A stretch of DNA of 64,000 nucleotides, taken from contig CAVSMR010000015.1 in the NCBI GenBank assembly GCA_963729115.1, positions 81,747-145,746 on the forward strand, written 5' to 3'. The DNA is from Actinophytocola sp963729115 (lineage in GTDB: Bacteria; Actinomycetota; Actinomycetes; Mycobacteriales; Pseudonocardiaceae). The notes under the pieces are model-generated. The model did not search any database, had not been told where the DNA came from, and saw only the letters and a list, made by a program, of their open reading frames with translations. This document shows, in pieces, positions 17,412 to 25,694 of this stretch; the stretch's first letter is position 1; each line of letters starts with the position of its first letter. A program made the position numbers and the translations under genes.

Positions 17412-18032
17412 TCAGGACTCCTGCGGCGGGCGGCGGAGCGCGGCCAGTTGCTGCTCGAACGGAATCACCGTCTCCTCGGCCGGCGCCTGGGTCGGCGGCC
17501 GGCCCGCCATGAGCTCGGCCAGCTCGCCGGCCGCCCGGGCGATCCGGTGGGCCAGGTCGTCCTCACCCGAGGACGCCCAGTCCTCCGACGCCGCGTACAC
17601 CGCCGTCGGCGCCACGACCGCGCGCAGGTAGGTGAACAGCGGCCGCAGCGCGTGCTCCAGCGCCAGCGAGTGCCGCGCCGTCCCGCCGGTCGCGGCGATC
17701 AGGACCGGCTTGCCCACCAGGGCGTCCGGGTCCAGCACGTCGAAGAACGACTTGAACAGGCCCGAGTACGACGCCGTGAAGATCGGCGTCACCGCGATCA
17801 CGCCCTCCGCCGCGGTCACCGTGGCCTGCGCCGCCGCGAGCTTGGGCGAGGCGAAGCCGGTGACGAAGTTGTTCGCGATGTCGCCCGCCAGGTCGCGCAG
17901 CTCCACCACCTCGACCGTCACGTCCGGCTGGCCGCCCAGCTGGCCCCGGACCGCCGCCGCGAGGCGGTCGGCCAGCAGCCGCGTGGAGGAGGGCACGGTC
18001 AGGCCGGCCGACACCACTGCCAGCGTCCTCAT
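17412..18032 (-). CDS. NADPH-dependent FMN reductase
   Basis: A 206-residue flavodoxin-like reductase. It starts RTLAVVSAGLTVPSSTRLLADRL, with the phosphate-binding S-S-T-R loop, and has the family blocks VIAVTPIFTASYSGLFKSFFDVLDP and GKPVLIAATGGTARHSLALEHALRPLFTYL. It would supply FMNH2 to the LLM-class oxygenase encoded just upstream; the two genes overlap by 4 bp (ATGA), and this pair is common in actinomycetes (CE1758/CE1759 type). The Pro-rich 30-residue tail is variable. Confidence 0.9.
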   Translation of the reverse strand: MRTLAVVSAGLTVPSSTRLLADRLAAAVRGQLGGQPDVTVEVVELRDLAGDIANNFVTGFASPKLAAAQATVTAAEGVIAVTPIFTASYSGLFKSFFDVLDPDALVGKPVLIAATGGTARHSLALEHALRPLFTYLRAVVAPTAVYAASEDWASSGEDDLAHRIARAAGELAELMAGRPPTQAPAEETVIPFEQQLAALRRPPQES

Positions 18033-19132
18033 TCGACAACCACCTTCTCGTCCGGCTCGGCCGTGCGTGCGGCCAGCAGCGACTGGTGCGTCGGGGCGTC
18101 GGGCACCTCCGGCAGCCGGACCCGGTCGAACTCCGTCCGCAGCACGGGGACGACCTCCTCGCCGAGGATGTCCAGCTGCTCCAGCACGGTCTTCAGCGGC
18201 AATCCCGCGTGGTCCATCAGGAACAGCTGGCGCTGGTAGTCGCCGAAGTGCTCGCGGAACTCCAGCGTCCGGTCGATCACCTGCTGCGGGCTGCCGACGG
18301 TCAGCGGCGTCTGCGCCATGAAGTCCTCGAGCGAGGGCCCGTGCCCGTACACCGGCGCGTTGTCGAAGTACGGCCGGAACTCGTTCACCGCGTCCTGCGA
18401 GTTCTTCCGCATGAAGACCTGGCCGCCGAGCCCGACGATCGCCTGCTCGGGCGTGCCGTGCCCGTAGTGGGCGAAGCGCGTCCGGTACAGCCGGATCAGC
18501 TTCATGTAGTGCTCCTTGGGCCAGAAGATGTTGTTGGCGAAGAAGCCGTCGCCGTAGTAGGCCGCCTGCTCGGCGATCTCCGGGCTGCGGATCGAGCCGT
18601 GCCACACGAACGGCGGCACGCCGTCCAGCGGCCGCGGCGTCGAGGTGAACCCCTGCAGCGGCGTGCGGAACCTGCCCTCCCAGTCGACCACGTCCTTGCG
18701 CCACAGGTCGTGCAGCAGCGCGTAGTTCTCGATGGCGAGCGGGATGCCCTGGCGGATGTCCTGGCCGAACCACGGGTACACCGGCCCGGTGTTGCCCCGG
18801 CCCATCATCACGTCCACCCGGCCGTCCGCGAGGTGCTGCAGCATCGCGAAGTCCTCGGCGATCTTCACCGGGTCGTTCGTGGTGATCAGCGTGGTCGACG
18901 TGGAGAGGATCAGCCGTTGGGTGCGCGCGGCGATGTGGCCGAGCATCGTCGTCGGCGAGGACGGCACGAACGGCGGGTTGTGGTGCTCACCGGTGGCGAA
19001 CACGTCCAGCCCGACCTCCTCCGCCTTGAGCGCGATGCGCACCATGGACTTGATCCGCTCGTGCTCGCTGGGCGTGGTGCCGTTGGTCGGGTCCGTCGTG
19101 ACATCCCCGACGGAGAAGATCCCGAACTGCAT
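18029..19132 (-). CDS. LLM-class flavin-dependent oxidoreductase
   Basis: A luciferase-like TIM-barrel monooxygenase of about 367 residues. It starts MQFGIFSVGDVTTDP, with family blocks VFATGEHHNPPFVPSSPTTMLGHIAA, LILSTSTTLITTNDPVKIAEDFAML, RGNTGPVYPWFGQD and VWHGSIRSPEIAEQAAYYGDGFF. Three in-frame ATGs lie within 9 codons of the first possible start at 19150; 19132 gives the usual family start, 19141 is an alternative. With the overlapping FMN reductase it forms a two-component system. Substrate unknown. A MarR-like operator lies directly upstream. Confidence 0.88.
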   Translation of the reverse strand: MQFGIFSVGDVTTDPTNGTTPSEHERIKSMVRIALKAEEVGLDVFATGEHHNPPFVPSSPTTMLGHIAARTQRLILSTSTTLITTNDPVKIAEDFAMLQHLADGRVDVMMGRGNTGPVYPWFGQDIRQGIPLAIENYALLHDLWRKDVVDWEGRFRTPLQGFTSTPRPLDGVPPFVWHGSIRSPEIAEQAAYYGDGFFANNIFWPKEHYMKLIRLYRTRFAHYGHGTPEQAIVGLGGQVFMRKNSQDAVNEFRPYFDNAPVYGHGPSLEDFMAQTPLTVGSPQQVIDRTLEFREHFGDYQRQLFLMDHAGLPLKTVLEQLDILGEEVVPVLRTEFDRVRLPEVPDAPTHQSLLAARTAEPDEKVVVE

Positions 19133-19147
19133 CACTTTCATCACCCT

Positions 19148-19169
19148 CAACTAGTTGTTCTCTCAACTA
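19148..19169. promoter_or_regulatory. Operator-like CAACTA/TAGTTG repeats upstream of the LLM gene
   Basis: TAGTTG (19152-19157), 6-bp spacer, CAACTA (19164-19169), with a further overlapping CAACTAGTTG palindrome (19148-19157). Such half-sites are typical of MarR or similar dimeric repressors. They lie immediately upstream of the LLM/FMN reductase start codons. No regulator gene is adjacent, so the binding protein must be encoded elsewhere. Confidence 0.5.
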
Positions 19170-19239
19170 ACCGCTTGAACCAAGCCTACCGGCCCGGCTA
19201 TTCCCCGCCACCGGAGTCGTGACACACGTCCCTTCGCCG

Positions 19240-19253
19240 ATTGGACTAGACAA
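19240..19253. promoter_or_regulatory. DasR-like box 1 (ATTGGACTAGACAA)
   Basis: It resembles the DasR responsive element of Streptomyces (consensus near ACTGGTCTAGACCACT), which controls chitin and N-acetylglucosamine genes. It lies 78 bp before the first chitinase ATG. A second copy follows 23 bp later. Confidence 0.6.
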
Positions 19254-19262
19254 CACGCCCCT

Positions 19263-19276
19263 ATTGGTCTAGACAT
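19263..19276. promoter_or_regulatory. DasR-like box 2 (ATTGGTCTAGACAT)
   Basis: The closer match to the DasR element, with the core TGGTCTAGAC intact. It shares 12 of 14 positions with box 1. Paired direct repeats of this type are classical in Streptomyces chitinase promoters, so repression by a DasR homologue relieved by amino-sugar phosphates is the likely control. Confidence 0.65.
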
Positions 19277-19330
19277 TTAGGTAACGCGCGGTGCTTCCCT
19301 GCTCACCGCGCGCCAACGTGGAGGTCCGCG

Positions 19331-20344
19331 ATGAAGCGTCCCCTCGTCCTGTCCGCCCTGCTGGCCGGCTGCCTCGCCGCCGGTCTCGGCGCCGTCGTGC
19401 CGGCCGTGTCGGCGGCTCCGGCCGGACCCGTCGAATCGGTCGCCGACCTGCCGAAGCACTTCCTGACCGGGTACTGGCACAACTTCGTCAACCCGGCGGC
19501 GGAGCTGCGCCTGGCCGACGTGCCCGACGGCTACGACCTGGTCGCGGTCGCCTTCGCCGAGGCCACCGGGACCCCCGGCGAGGTCACCTTCGGCGTCGAC
19601 CCGGGGCTCGCCGCCGCGCTCGGCGGGTACTCCGACGACCAGTTCAAGGCCGACGTCGCCGCCCTGCACGCGCGGGGCAAGAAGGTCGTCCTGTCGGTCG
19701 GCGGCGAGGCCGGCCGGGTGTCGGTGGGCGACTCGGCGTCCGCGGCGAACTTCGCGAGCAGCGTCCACGGGATCATGACCGAGTACGGCTTCGACGGCGT
19801 CGACATCGACCTCGAGAACGGCCTCAACCCGACCTACATGGCCCAGGCGCTGCACTCACTGCACGACGCGACCGGCGCGGGGCTGATCATCACGATGGCG
19901 CCGCAGACGATCGACATGCAGTCCACCGGCGGCTCGTACTTCGCCTTGGCGCTGGCGATCAAGGACATCCTCACGGTCGTCCACACGCAGTTCTACAACT
20001 CCGGCTCGATGCTCGGCTGCGACCAGGCGCAGGCCTACAGTCAGGGCACGGTCGACTTCATCACCGCGCTCGCGTGCATCCAGCTGGAGAACGGGCTGCG
20101 GCCCGACCAGGTGGCCCTCGGGCTGCCGGCCGGCCCGGGCGCGGCCGGCGGCGGGGTCGTCGCCCCGTCGGTGGTCAACGACGCCCTCGACTGCCTCGCG
20201 ACCGGCACGCACTGCGGCTCGTTCCACCCACCCCGCACCTACCCGGACATCCGGGGGGCGATGACCTGGTCGGTCAACTGGGACGTCACGAACGGCAACG
20301 GCTTCGCCGGCACGGTCGGCCCGCACCTGGACACGCTGCCGTGA
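19331..20344 (+). CDS. Secreted GH18 chitinase
   Basis: A 337-residue exported chitinase. The signal peptide is about residues 1-28 (LVLSALLAGCLAAGLGAVVPAVSA). The GH18 catalytic motif D-x-x-D-x-D-x-E is present as FDGVDIDLE, preceded by the KKVVLSVGGEAG strand and followed by LIITMAPQTIDM and VVHTQFYNSG, all typical of bacterial ChiC/ChiD-type GH18 barrels. There is no chitin-binding module. GTGGAGG lies 6 nt before the ATG. It overlaps the second chitinase by 4 bp and sits behind two DasR-like boxes. Confidence 0.92.
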   Translation: MKRPLVLSALLAGCLAAGLGAVVPAVSAAPAGPVESVADLPKHFLTGYWHNFVNPAAELRLADVPDGYDLVAVAFAEATGTPGEVTFGVDPGLAAALGGYSDDQFKADVAALHARGKKVVLSVGGEAGRVSVGDSASAANFASSVHGIMTEYGFDGVDIDLENGLNPTYMAQALHSLHDATGAGLIITMAPQTIDMQSTGGSYFALALAIKDILTVVHTQFYNSGSMLGCDQAQAYSQGTVDFITALACIQLENGLRPDQVALGLPAGPGAAGGGVVAPSVVNDALDCLATGTHCGSFHPPRTYPDIRGAMTWSVNWDVTNGNGFAGTVGPHLDTLP

Positions 20345-21447
20345 AGCGCCTCGCGGCGGCGCTGGCCGCCCTCGCCGCCGTCCTCGGTCTCGCCCAGCCG
20401 GCCACCGCGGCCCAGCCCGCGGCCGCCGCGGTACCCCGGCACGCGCTCATCGGGTACCTGCACGCGAGCTTCGCCAACGGGTCCGGGTACGTGCGGATGG
20501 CCGACGTGCCGGACGCGTGGGACATCATCGACCTGGCGTTCGGCGAGCCGACCTCGCCGACCTCCGGTGACATCCGGTTCCAGCTCTGCCCGGTCGCGGA
20601 GTGCCCGAACGTCGAGTCCGAGGCCGAGTTCATCGCGGCGATCCGCGCGAAGCAGGCCCAGGGCAAGAAGGTGCTGATCTCCATCGGCGGCGCCAACGGC
20701 CAGGTGCAGCTGACGACGACCGCCGCGCGCGACGCGTTCGTCTCCTCGGTGTCGTCGATCATCGACCGGTACGGCCTCGACGGGCTGGACATCGACTTCG
20801 AGGGCCACTCGCTCTACCTCGACCCGGGCGACACCGACTTCCGCAACCCGACGACTCCGGTGGTCGTGAACCTCATCGGCGCGCTGCGGACGCTGAAGTC
20901 CCGCTACGGCGACGGCTTCGTGCTCACGATGGCGCCGGAGACGTTCTTCGTCCAGGTCGGCTACCAGTTCTACGGCGGCGCCGGCGGCGGGGACAACCGG
21001 ACGGGCTCGTACCTGCCGGTGATCCACGCGATGCGCGACGCGCTGACCGTGCTGCACGTGCAGGACTACAACTCCGGCCCGGTCATGGGCCTCGACGGCC
21101 AGTACCACAACATGGGCGGCGCGGAGTTCCACATCGCGATGACCGACATGGTCAAGGCCGGCTTCCCGGTGGCCAACACGGGCCAGACCTTCCCCGGGCT
21201 GCGCGAGGACCAGATCGCGATCGGCCTGCCGGCCGCGGTCAGCGCCGGCAACGGCTACACGCCGCCGGGCCCGGTGCACGACGCCCTGAACTGCCTGGCC
21301 CGCAACGAGAGTTGCGGCGGCTACACGTTGCGGGGCGGCGCGTCACCGGGCATCCGCGGCCTGATGACGTGGTCGGTCAACTGGGATCGCTACTTCGGCT
21401 GGGAGTTCCAGAACAGCCACGAGCCGTTCCTCAACGCCCTTCCGTGA
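20341..21447 (+). CDS. Secreted GH18 chitinase, second copy
   Basis: A 368-residue exported GH18 enzyme starting with GTG in a GTGA overlap with the first chitinase. The signal peptide ends near TAAQPAAAA. The catalytic motif is LDGLDIDFE, with KKVLISIGGANGQV before it and LTMAPETFFVQ and LHVQDYNSGPVM after it. It aligns with the first copy but has an extra loop after the catalytic Glu (LYLDPGDTDFRNP) and a Cys-containing insertion, so it is a diverged paralogue, perhaps with another cleavage preference. It has no binding module. Its 3' end overlaps the convergent DUF2339 gene by 17 bp. Confidence 0.92.
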   Translation: MKRLAAALAALAAVLGLAQPATAAQPAAAAVPRHALIGYLHASFANGSGYVRMADVPDAWDIIDLAFGEPTSPTSGDIRFQLCPVAECPNVESEAEFIAAIRAKQAQGKKVLISIGGANGQVQLTTTAARDAFVSSVSSIIDRYGLDGLDIDFEGHSLYLDPGDTDFRNPTTPVVVNLIGALRTLKSRYGDGFVLTMAPETFFVQVGYQFYGGAGGGDNRTGSYLPVIHAMRDALTVLHVQDYNSGPVMGLDGQYHNMGGAEFHIAMTDMVKAGFPVANTGQTFPGLREDQIAIGLPAAVSAGNGYTPPGPVHDALNCLARNESCGGYTLRGGASPGIRGLMTWSVNWDRYFGWEFQNSHEPFLNALP

Positions 21448-23476
21448 CCTCCGGCGCCCGGTCCGCGAGCAGCCGCGCGTAGCGGCTGCCCGCACCGAGC
21501 AGGAGCAGGCCCGCGACCAGGAAGGCGGCCACCCGGGCCAGTCCGTCCAATGAGGACAGGTCGAAGAGGACCAGCTTGACCAGCGCGGCGCCGACCAGCG
21601 ACAGGCCGGCGACCCGCATCGGCACCGACCCGATGCCGCGCAGCAGCAGGACGAGCGCCCCGGCGGTCCACGAGATCGTCACCAGCACGTGGCCGAGCAG
21701 GAACCCGGCCCGGTCCGGTGCGATCAGCAGGCCGGCCGAGAGCACCGCGCCGGTCTCGCCGTAGAGCGCGACGAGGCCGCCGAGGAGCCAGCCCGCGACC
21801 GCGCCGTCGCCGGTGAGCACCCGCTGGCGGGTGGCCACCCAGCACGTCGCGAGCGCGGCGGCGGCGAGGAGCAGGCCGGTGAGCCCGGCCGGCACCGCGA
21901 CGCTCGCGGGTACCCGGCCCTCGGGTGGCACGCCGATCAGCGTGGCGGGCAGGGCGGTCGACACGGCGGCGGCCAGGCCGACGAAGCCGAAGAGGCACGC
22001 GGCCGCGAGGGCGGCCGGGTAGCGCATCGACCGTGCCACCAGGGCGATCAGGAGTGCCTCGGCAAGCAGCGCGATCGGCATGGCCGGGCCGTCGAAGGCG
22101 GTGACCGTGGCCTGCAGCATGGCCACCGAGCCCGCCGCGCCGGCGGCCGCGGGGAACCGCGGGGGCAGCGTGGCACCGGTGAGCAGGCCGAGTGCCCAGA
22201 CGAGCAGCAGCAGCGCGCCGATCGTGCCCGGCAGTGCGATGGCGCCGGCCTCGGGCAGCAGGCCCGCGGCGAACAGGACCGGGGCGGGCGCGAGCAGCAG
22301 CAGCCCGGCCGGCAGCGAGCCGGTCGGCCGGACCAGCCCGGTCACGGTCGCGAGAAGCACCTGAGCGGCGGCGACGAGCAGGGCGAGGTAGGCGACGAGC
22401 GGGCCGTCGCCCGGCTCGGTGTCCGCCAGCGTGGCCACCGCGGCGAGCGCGCCGAGGACGGGCGGGATGCCGGCGGCGAGGCACAGCCCGCCCCAGCGCC
22501 GGGCCAGCTGCGCGGGTGTCGCGGCGAGCTCCAGTACCAGCAAGAACCCCAGGAGCAGCGGCACGAACCCGCTGGTGAGGAACGGCGCCGCACACGCCGC
22601 CACGACGACGACGAACACGGCGAACGCCTGGGCGTGCCACCGCATCGCGAGCAGCAGCCCGAGCCCGGCGACCGCGAGCCCGGCGCCGAGCCCGCCGGCG
22701 GGCGGCAGGAAGCCGAACTGGGCCGTGGCGGCGATGACGTCGAGGTACAGCACGGCGAACCCGGTTGCCGCGAGCGCGAAGGCGCCGGTGCGTGCGTGGG
22801 GGTTGCGGTGCAGCCACATCCCGCTGCCGGCGAGCCCGAGCCCGAGCGCGGCGCCGAGCAGCACCCGCGGCAGCGGCCCGAGATACCCCCGCTGCACGGC
22901 GAGAACGAGCAGCAACACGACGCCGGCCAGCGTCACGACCCCGCCCACCCAGGCGAGGATCCGGCTGCCGGCGCCGTCCCGGGTGGCACGTTCCCAGAGC
23001 CCGGGCCCGGCCGGCTCCAGCGGCCGGGGCGGCGGGAAGTGTTGCCAGGCCCCGGGGCCAGCCGGCATGCCAGGTGGCGGCGGCATCGCACCGGCGGGTG
23101 GCCAGGTGCCTTCGGGTGTCGTGCTGGTGGGTGGGTTCGGTGGGGGTGTCGCACCGGCGGGCGGCCGGGTGTCACCGGGTGTCGCGCTGGCGGGCGGCCA
23201 AGTGCCACCGGGCGTCGTGCCGGTGAGCGGGTTCGGCGGTGGCGTCGCACCGGCGGGCGGCCAGGTGCCACCGGGTGCCGCGCCCGCGGGTCGGTTCGGG
23301 TCCGGTGGCGGTGTTGCGCCGGTGGGCGGCGCGGGTGTCGCGGTCTCGGGGTGCGGGGCGGTGTCGTGCGTGGTGGCACGGTCCAGGGTGCGCAGTTCGG
23401 CGCTGATCTCCTGGATCCGTTCGCTCACCTCGAGCAGGACGCCTGCCAAGCGGGGAAGTGGATCACCTGTGGCCAT
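21431..23476 (-). CDS. DUF2339 polytopic membrane protein with Pro-rich repeats
   Basis: A 681-residue protein. The first 30 residues form a helix (LAGVLLEVSERIQEISAELRTLD). Residues about 45-140 are low-complexity Pro/Gly/Thr repeats built on TWPPAGATPPPNP. After GSRILAWVGGVVTLAGVVLLL come about 18-20 hydrophobic helices to the C-terminus. This is the DUF2339 architecture (large membrane proteins of unknown, possibly envelope-related function). The tail overlaps the chitinase 3' end by 17 bp. Confidence 0.85.
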   Translation of the reverse strand: MATGDPLPRLAGVLLEVSERIQEISAELRTLDRATTHDTAPHPETATPAPPTGATPPPDPNRPAGAAPGGTWPPAGATPPPNPLTGTTPGGTWPPASATPGDTRPPAGATPPPNPPTSTTPEGTWPPAGAMPPPPGMPAGPGAWQHFPPPRPLEPAGPGLWERATRDGAGSRILAWVGGVVTLAGVVLLLVLAVQRGYLGPLPRVLLGAALGLGLAGSGMWLHRNPHARTGAFALAATGFAVLYLDVIAATAQFGFLPPAGGLGAGLAVAGLGLLLAMRWHAQAFAVFVVVVAACAAPFLTSGFVPLLLGFLLVLELAATPAQLARRWGGLCLAAGIPPVLGALAAVATLADTEPGDGPLVAYLALLVAAAQVLLATVTGLVRPTGSLPAGLLLLAPAPVLFAAGLLPEAGAIALPGTIGALLLLVWALGLLTGATLPPRFPAAAGAAGSVAMLQATVTAFDGPAMPIALLAEALLIALVARSMRYPAALAAACLFGFVGLAAAVSTALPATLIGVPPEGRVPASVAVPAGLTGLLLAAAALATCWVATRQRVLTGDGAVAGWLLGGLVALYGETGAVLSAGLLIAPDRAGFLLGHVLVTISWTAGALVLLLRGIGSVPMRVAGLSLVGAALVKLVLFDLSSLDGLARVAAFLVAGLLLLGAGSRYARLLADRAPEVTEGR
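23085..23330. repeat. Degenerate tandem repeat encoding TWPPAGATPPPNP units
   Basis: Four to five imperfect copies of a roughly 50-60-bp unit inside the 5' part of the DUF2339 gene, recognisable by repeated GGCGGCCAGGTGCCACCGGG-like blocks. Both the DNA and the protein repeat, so copy number may vary by slippage. Confidence 0.6.
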
Positions 23477-23582
23477 GTACCCGAGTGTGCGGCCGGCGCC
23501 CGCCCGACCGGATCCGTACGACTACTCAACTTCCGCCGCGAGGCATTGCCGCCGTGCCGATCACGGGGCTAGCGTCCCCTCT

Positions 23583-25694
23583 GTGACCCGCCACTCCCTG
23601 CTGGTGGCGGCGCTGTTCTCGGCCACGGCGCTCGTCGCCGGGGTCGTGTCCGGCCCCGCAACCGCAACCGCCGCGCCCCCGTCCTCCCCCGCACACCCCT
23701 GGCAGTACGACCAGTGGCCCCAAGAACAGCCGTGGCAGACCTCGGCGCCCGGCGCCCAGCCCGCCGACGCGAAGCGCGTCGCGCAGGCGGGCTTCCCCGC
23801 CCCGGTCGACCCGCAGAACTGGCAGAACCCCGACGACATGACGTGGGCGGACTACCGCAAGCCGCCGAACACGGACTGGGTCGACCCTGCCAAGGAGGGC
23901 TCGGTGCGCCAGTTCCGCGGCGCGCTCGTGCTCACCGACTACCCGAACCAGTCGTTCGTGGTGACCCAGCCGCAGCACTCCACGGTGTTCGGCAACCCGA
24001 GCGCGGAGGCACACGACATCCCGCGCGCGGACGTGGCCGGCTACTACCAGGACTTCCTGAACAAGCCCGGCACGCTCAACCACGGGCACACCATCCACGA
24101 GTACTGGATGGAGGACTCCGGGGGCCGCTACGGCGTGGACCTCACCGGGTTCGGCCCGTATGAGATGCCGGGCAAGGCGCACGAGTACGCGATGGAGTTC
24201 CAGGGCGACACCGGTTGCCCCACCGGGGACACGTGCGACCGGGACATCCGCACCGACGCGCGGGCGGCGTGGGTGGCCGACGTCGGCGAGGACGTCGCGG
24301 ACTCGTTCGACTTCGTGTTCTTCCTGTCGGCCGGCCAGGACGAGTCGTCGACCTGGCAGGAGTTCGGCTCGATGAAGTTCCCCACCAAGGAGGACGTCAC
24401 CGACGAGTTCGGCCCGCCGGACGACAGCCTGCCGAACTGGGTCGACACCCGGTACGTGGAGTGGACGTCGTGGGCCGCCGGCGCCACGCAGTGGCCGAAC
24501 GCGGGTGGCGGCAGCTCCACCCAGGCGGAGAGCTCCGGGCAGAGCACCTACGCGCACGAGTTCAGCCACATCCTCGGCATCGGTGACAACTACAACAACC
24601 CGTTCGGCGTCCCGGCCCGGCGGGACTACTCCGGGCCGTGGGAGATGCTCTCGCGCGGCACGTTCAACGGGCCGGGCGGGCCGCACACGCGGTGGCTGAT
24701 CCCGGCGACCGGCGGCAGCTCGATGGGCGCGCAGCACATGCTGCGCAACAAGGTCGCGCTCGAGATGGTCGACGAGCAGAACGTGCTGCGGCTGTCCCGC
24801 GAGGCGCTCGCGGACTCGGGCATGGTGATCGCGCGGGTGACCGCGCGCAGTGTCCAACCAGGACGCAACGACCTGTCCGGCATCAACATCCAGCTGGACG
24901 CGGGCGACCTGGCGCCGCCCTGCGACACGAACACCGACCCGTTCTGTGACGGCCGCGGGTACAACAACTACACCGTCGAGGTCGTCGACCGGATAGGCGC
25001 GGACTCGTTCACGCCGGACGCCGGTGTGCTGCTCGCGAAGACGAAGAACCAGGACCGCGCGCCGTTCGAGTGGGTCATCGACGCGAACCCGCAGGACATC
25101 GGGATGACGGACTACGTGCTGCCGGACGGGACGCCGGTGCCGATCACGATCGGCGACTACCGCCAGCTGTCGGACGCGCTGTTCCACGCGGGCAACGGTT
25201 CGGGCAGCGAGTACGAGTACGTCGACGAGGCCAACCGGCTGCACTTCTACGTGCTCGACGTCAAGCGCAACAAGGCGGGCGAGCTGGCCTACACGGTGGC
25301 CGTCAGGTCGCTCGACGGCGCCGGCCCGCAGCGGCATGGCGTCGCGGTGTTGCCGACCCTGGGCGCGCCGAACCACGACGGGCTGGCCACCTGCCGGTTC
25401 CCGCTGGTGAACACCGGCCGCTCCGCCACGCCCGCCGGGCAGCACCCGGAGGACGTGTCGCGTTACCTGAACGGCGACGTGTACCGCGTGTCGGCCGCTG
25501 TGGACGGTCGCGGGTGGACGGTCGACGTGCCGAACCAGCTGGCGAGCGCGGACTTCGGCAAGTACGTGCAGGTCCCGGTGTACGCCAAGCGGGGCGGGGC
25601 CGGCGCGCGGGTGGCGAAGGTGACGCTGACGGCGTCCTCGGAGAGCGACCCGTCGAAGACCGCGACCGCCAAGTGCACGGTGCTGGCCAAGTGA
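23583..25694 (+). CDS. Secreted M6-family metalloprotease (immune inhibitor A-like)
   Basis: A 703-residue exported protease. The signal peptide is about 1-30 (SLLVAALFSATALVAGVVSGPATATAA). A propeptide-like segment rich in W/Q/P follows. The M6 catalytic helix is HEFSHILGIGDNY (H325, E326, H329; the Asp 6 residues on is the likely third ligand). Earlier blocks RQFRGALVLTDYPNQSF and GHTIHEYWMEDSGGRYG are typical of M6. The C-terminal 230 residues form a beta-rich domain. The GTG at 23583 gives the signal peptide directly. A 4-bp GTGA overlap couples it to the M64 protease gene. Confidence 0.9.
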   Translation: MTRHSLLVAALFSATALVAGVVSGPATATAAPPSSPAHPWQYDQWPQEQPWQTSAPGAQPADAKRVAQAGFPAPVDPQNWQNPDDMTWADYRKPPNTDWVDPAKEGSVRQFRGALVLTDYPNQSFVVTQPQHSTVFGNPSAEAHDIPRADVAGYYQDFLNKPGTLNHGHTIHEYWMEDSGGRYGVDLTGFGPYEMPGKAHEYAMEFQGDTGCPTGDTCDRDIRTDARAAWVADVGEDVADSFDFVFFLSAGQDESSTWQEFGSMKFPTKEDVTDEFGPPDDSLPNWVDTRYVEWTSWAAGATQWPNAGGGSSTQAESSGQSTYAHEFSHILGIGDNYNNPFGVPARRDYSGPWEMLSRGTFNGPGGPHTRWLIPATGGSSMGAQHMLRNKVALEMVDEQNVLRLSREALADSGMVIARVTARSVQPGRNDLSGINIQLDAGDLAPPCDTNTDPFCDGRGYNNYTVEVVDRIGADSFTPDAGVLLAKTKNQDRAPFEWVIDANPQDIGMTDYVLPDGTPVPITIGDYRQLSDALFHAGNGSGSEYEYVDEANRLHFYVLDVKRNKAGELAYTVAVRSLDGAGPQRHGVAVLPTLGAPNHDGLATCRFPLVNTGRSATPAGQHPEDVSRYLNGDVYRVSAAVDGRGWTVDVPNQLASADFGKYVQVPVYAKRGGAGARVAKVTLTASSESDPSKTATAKCTVLAK

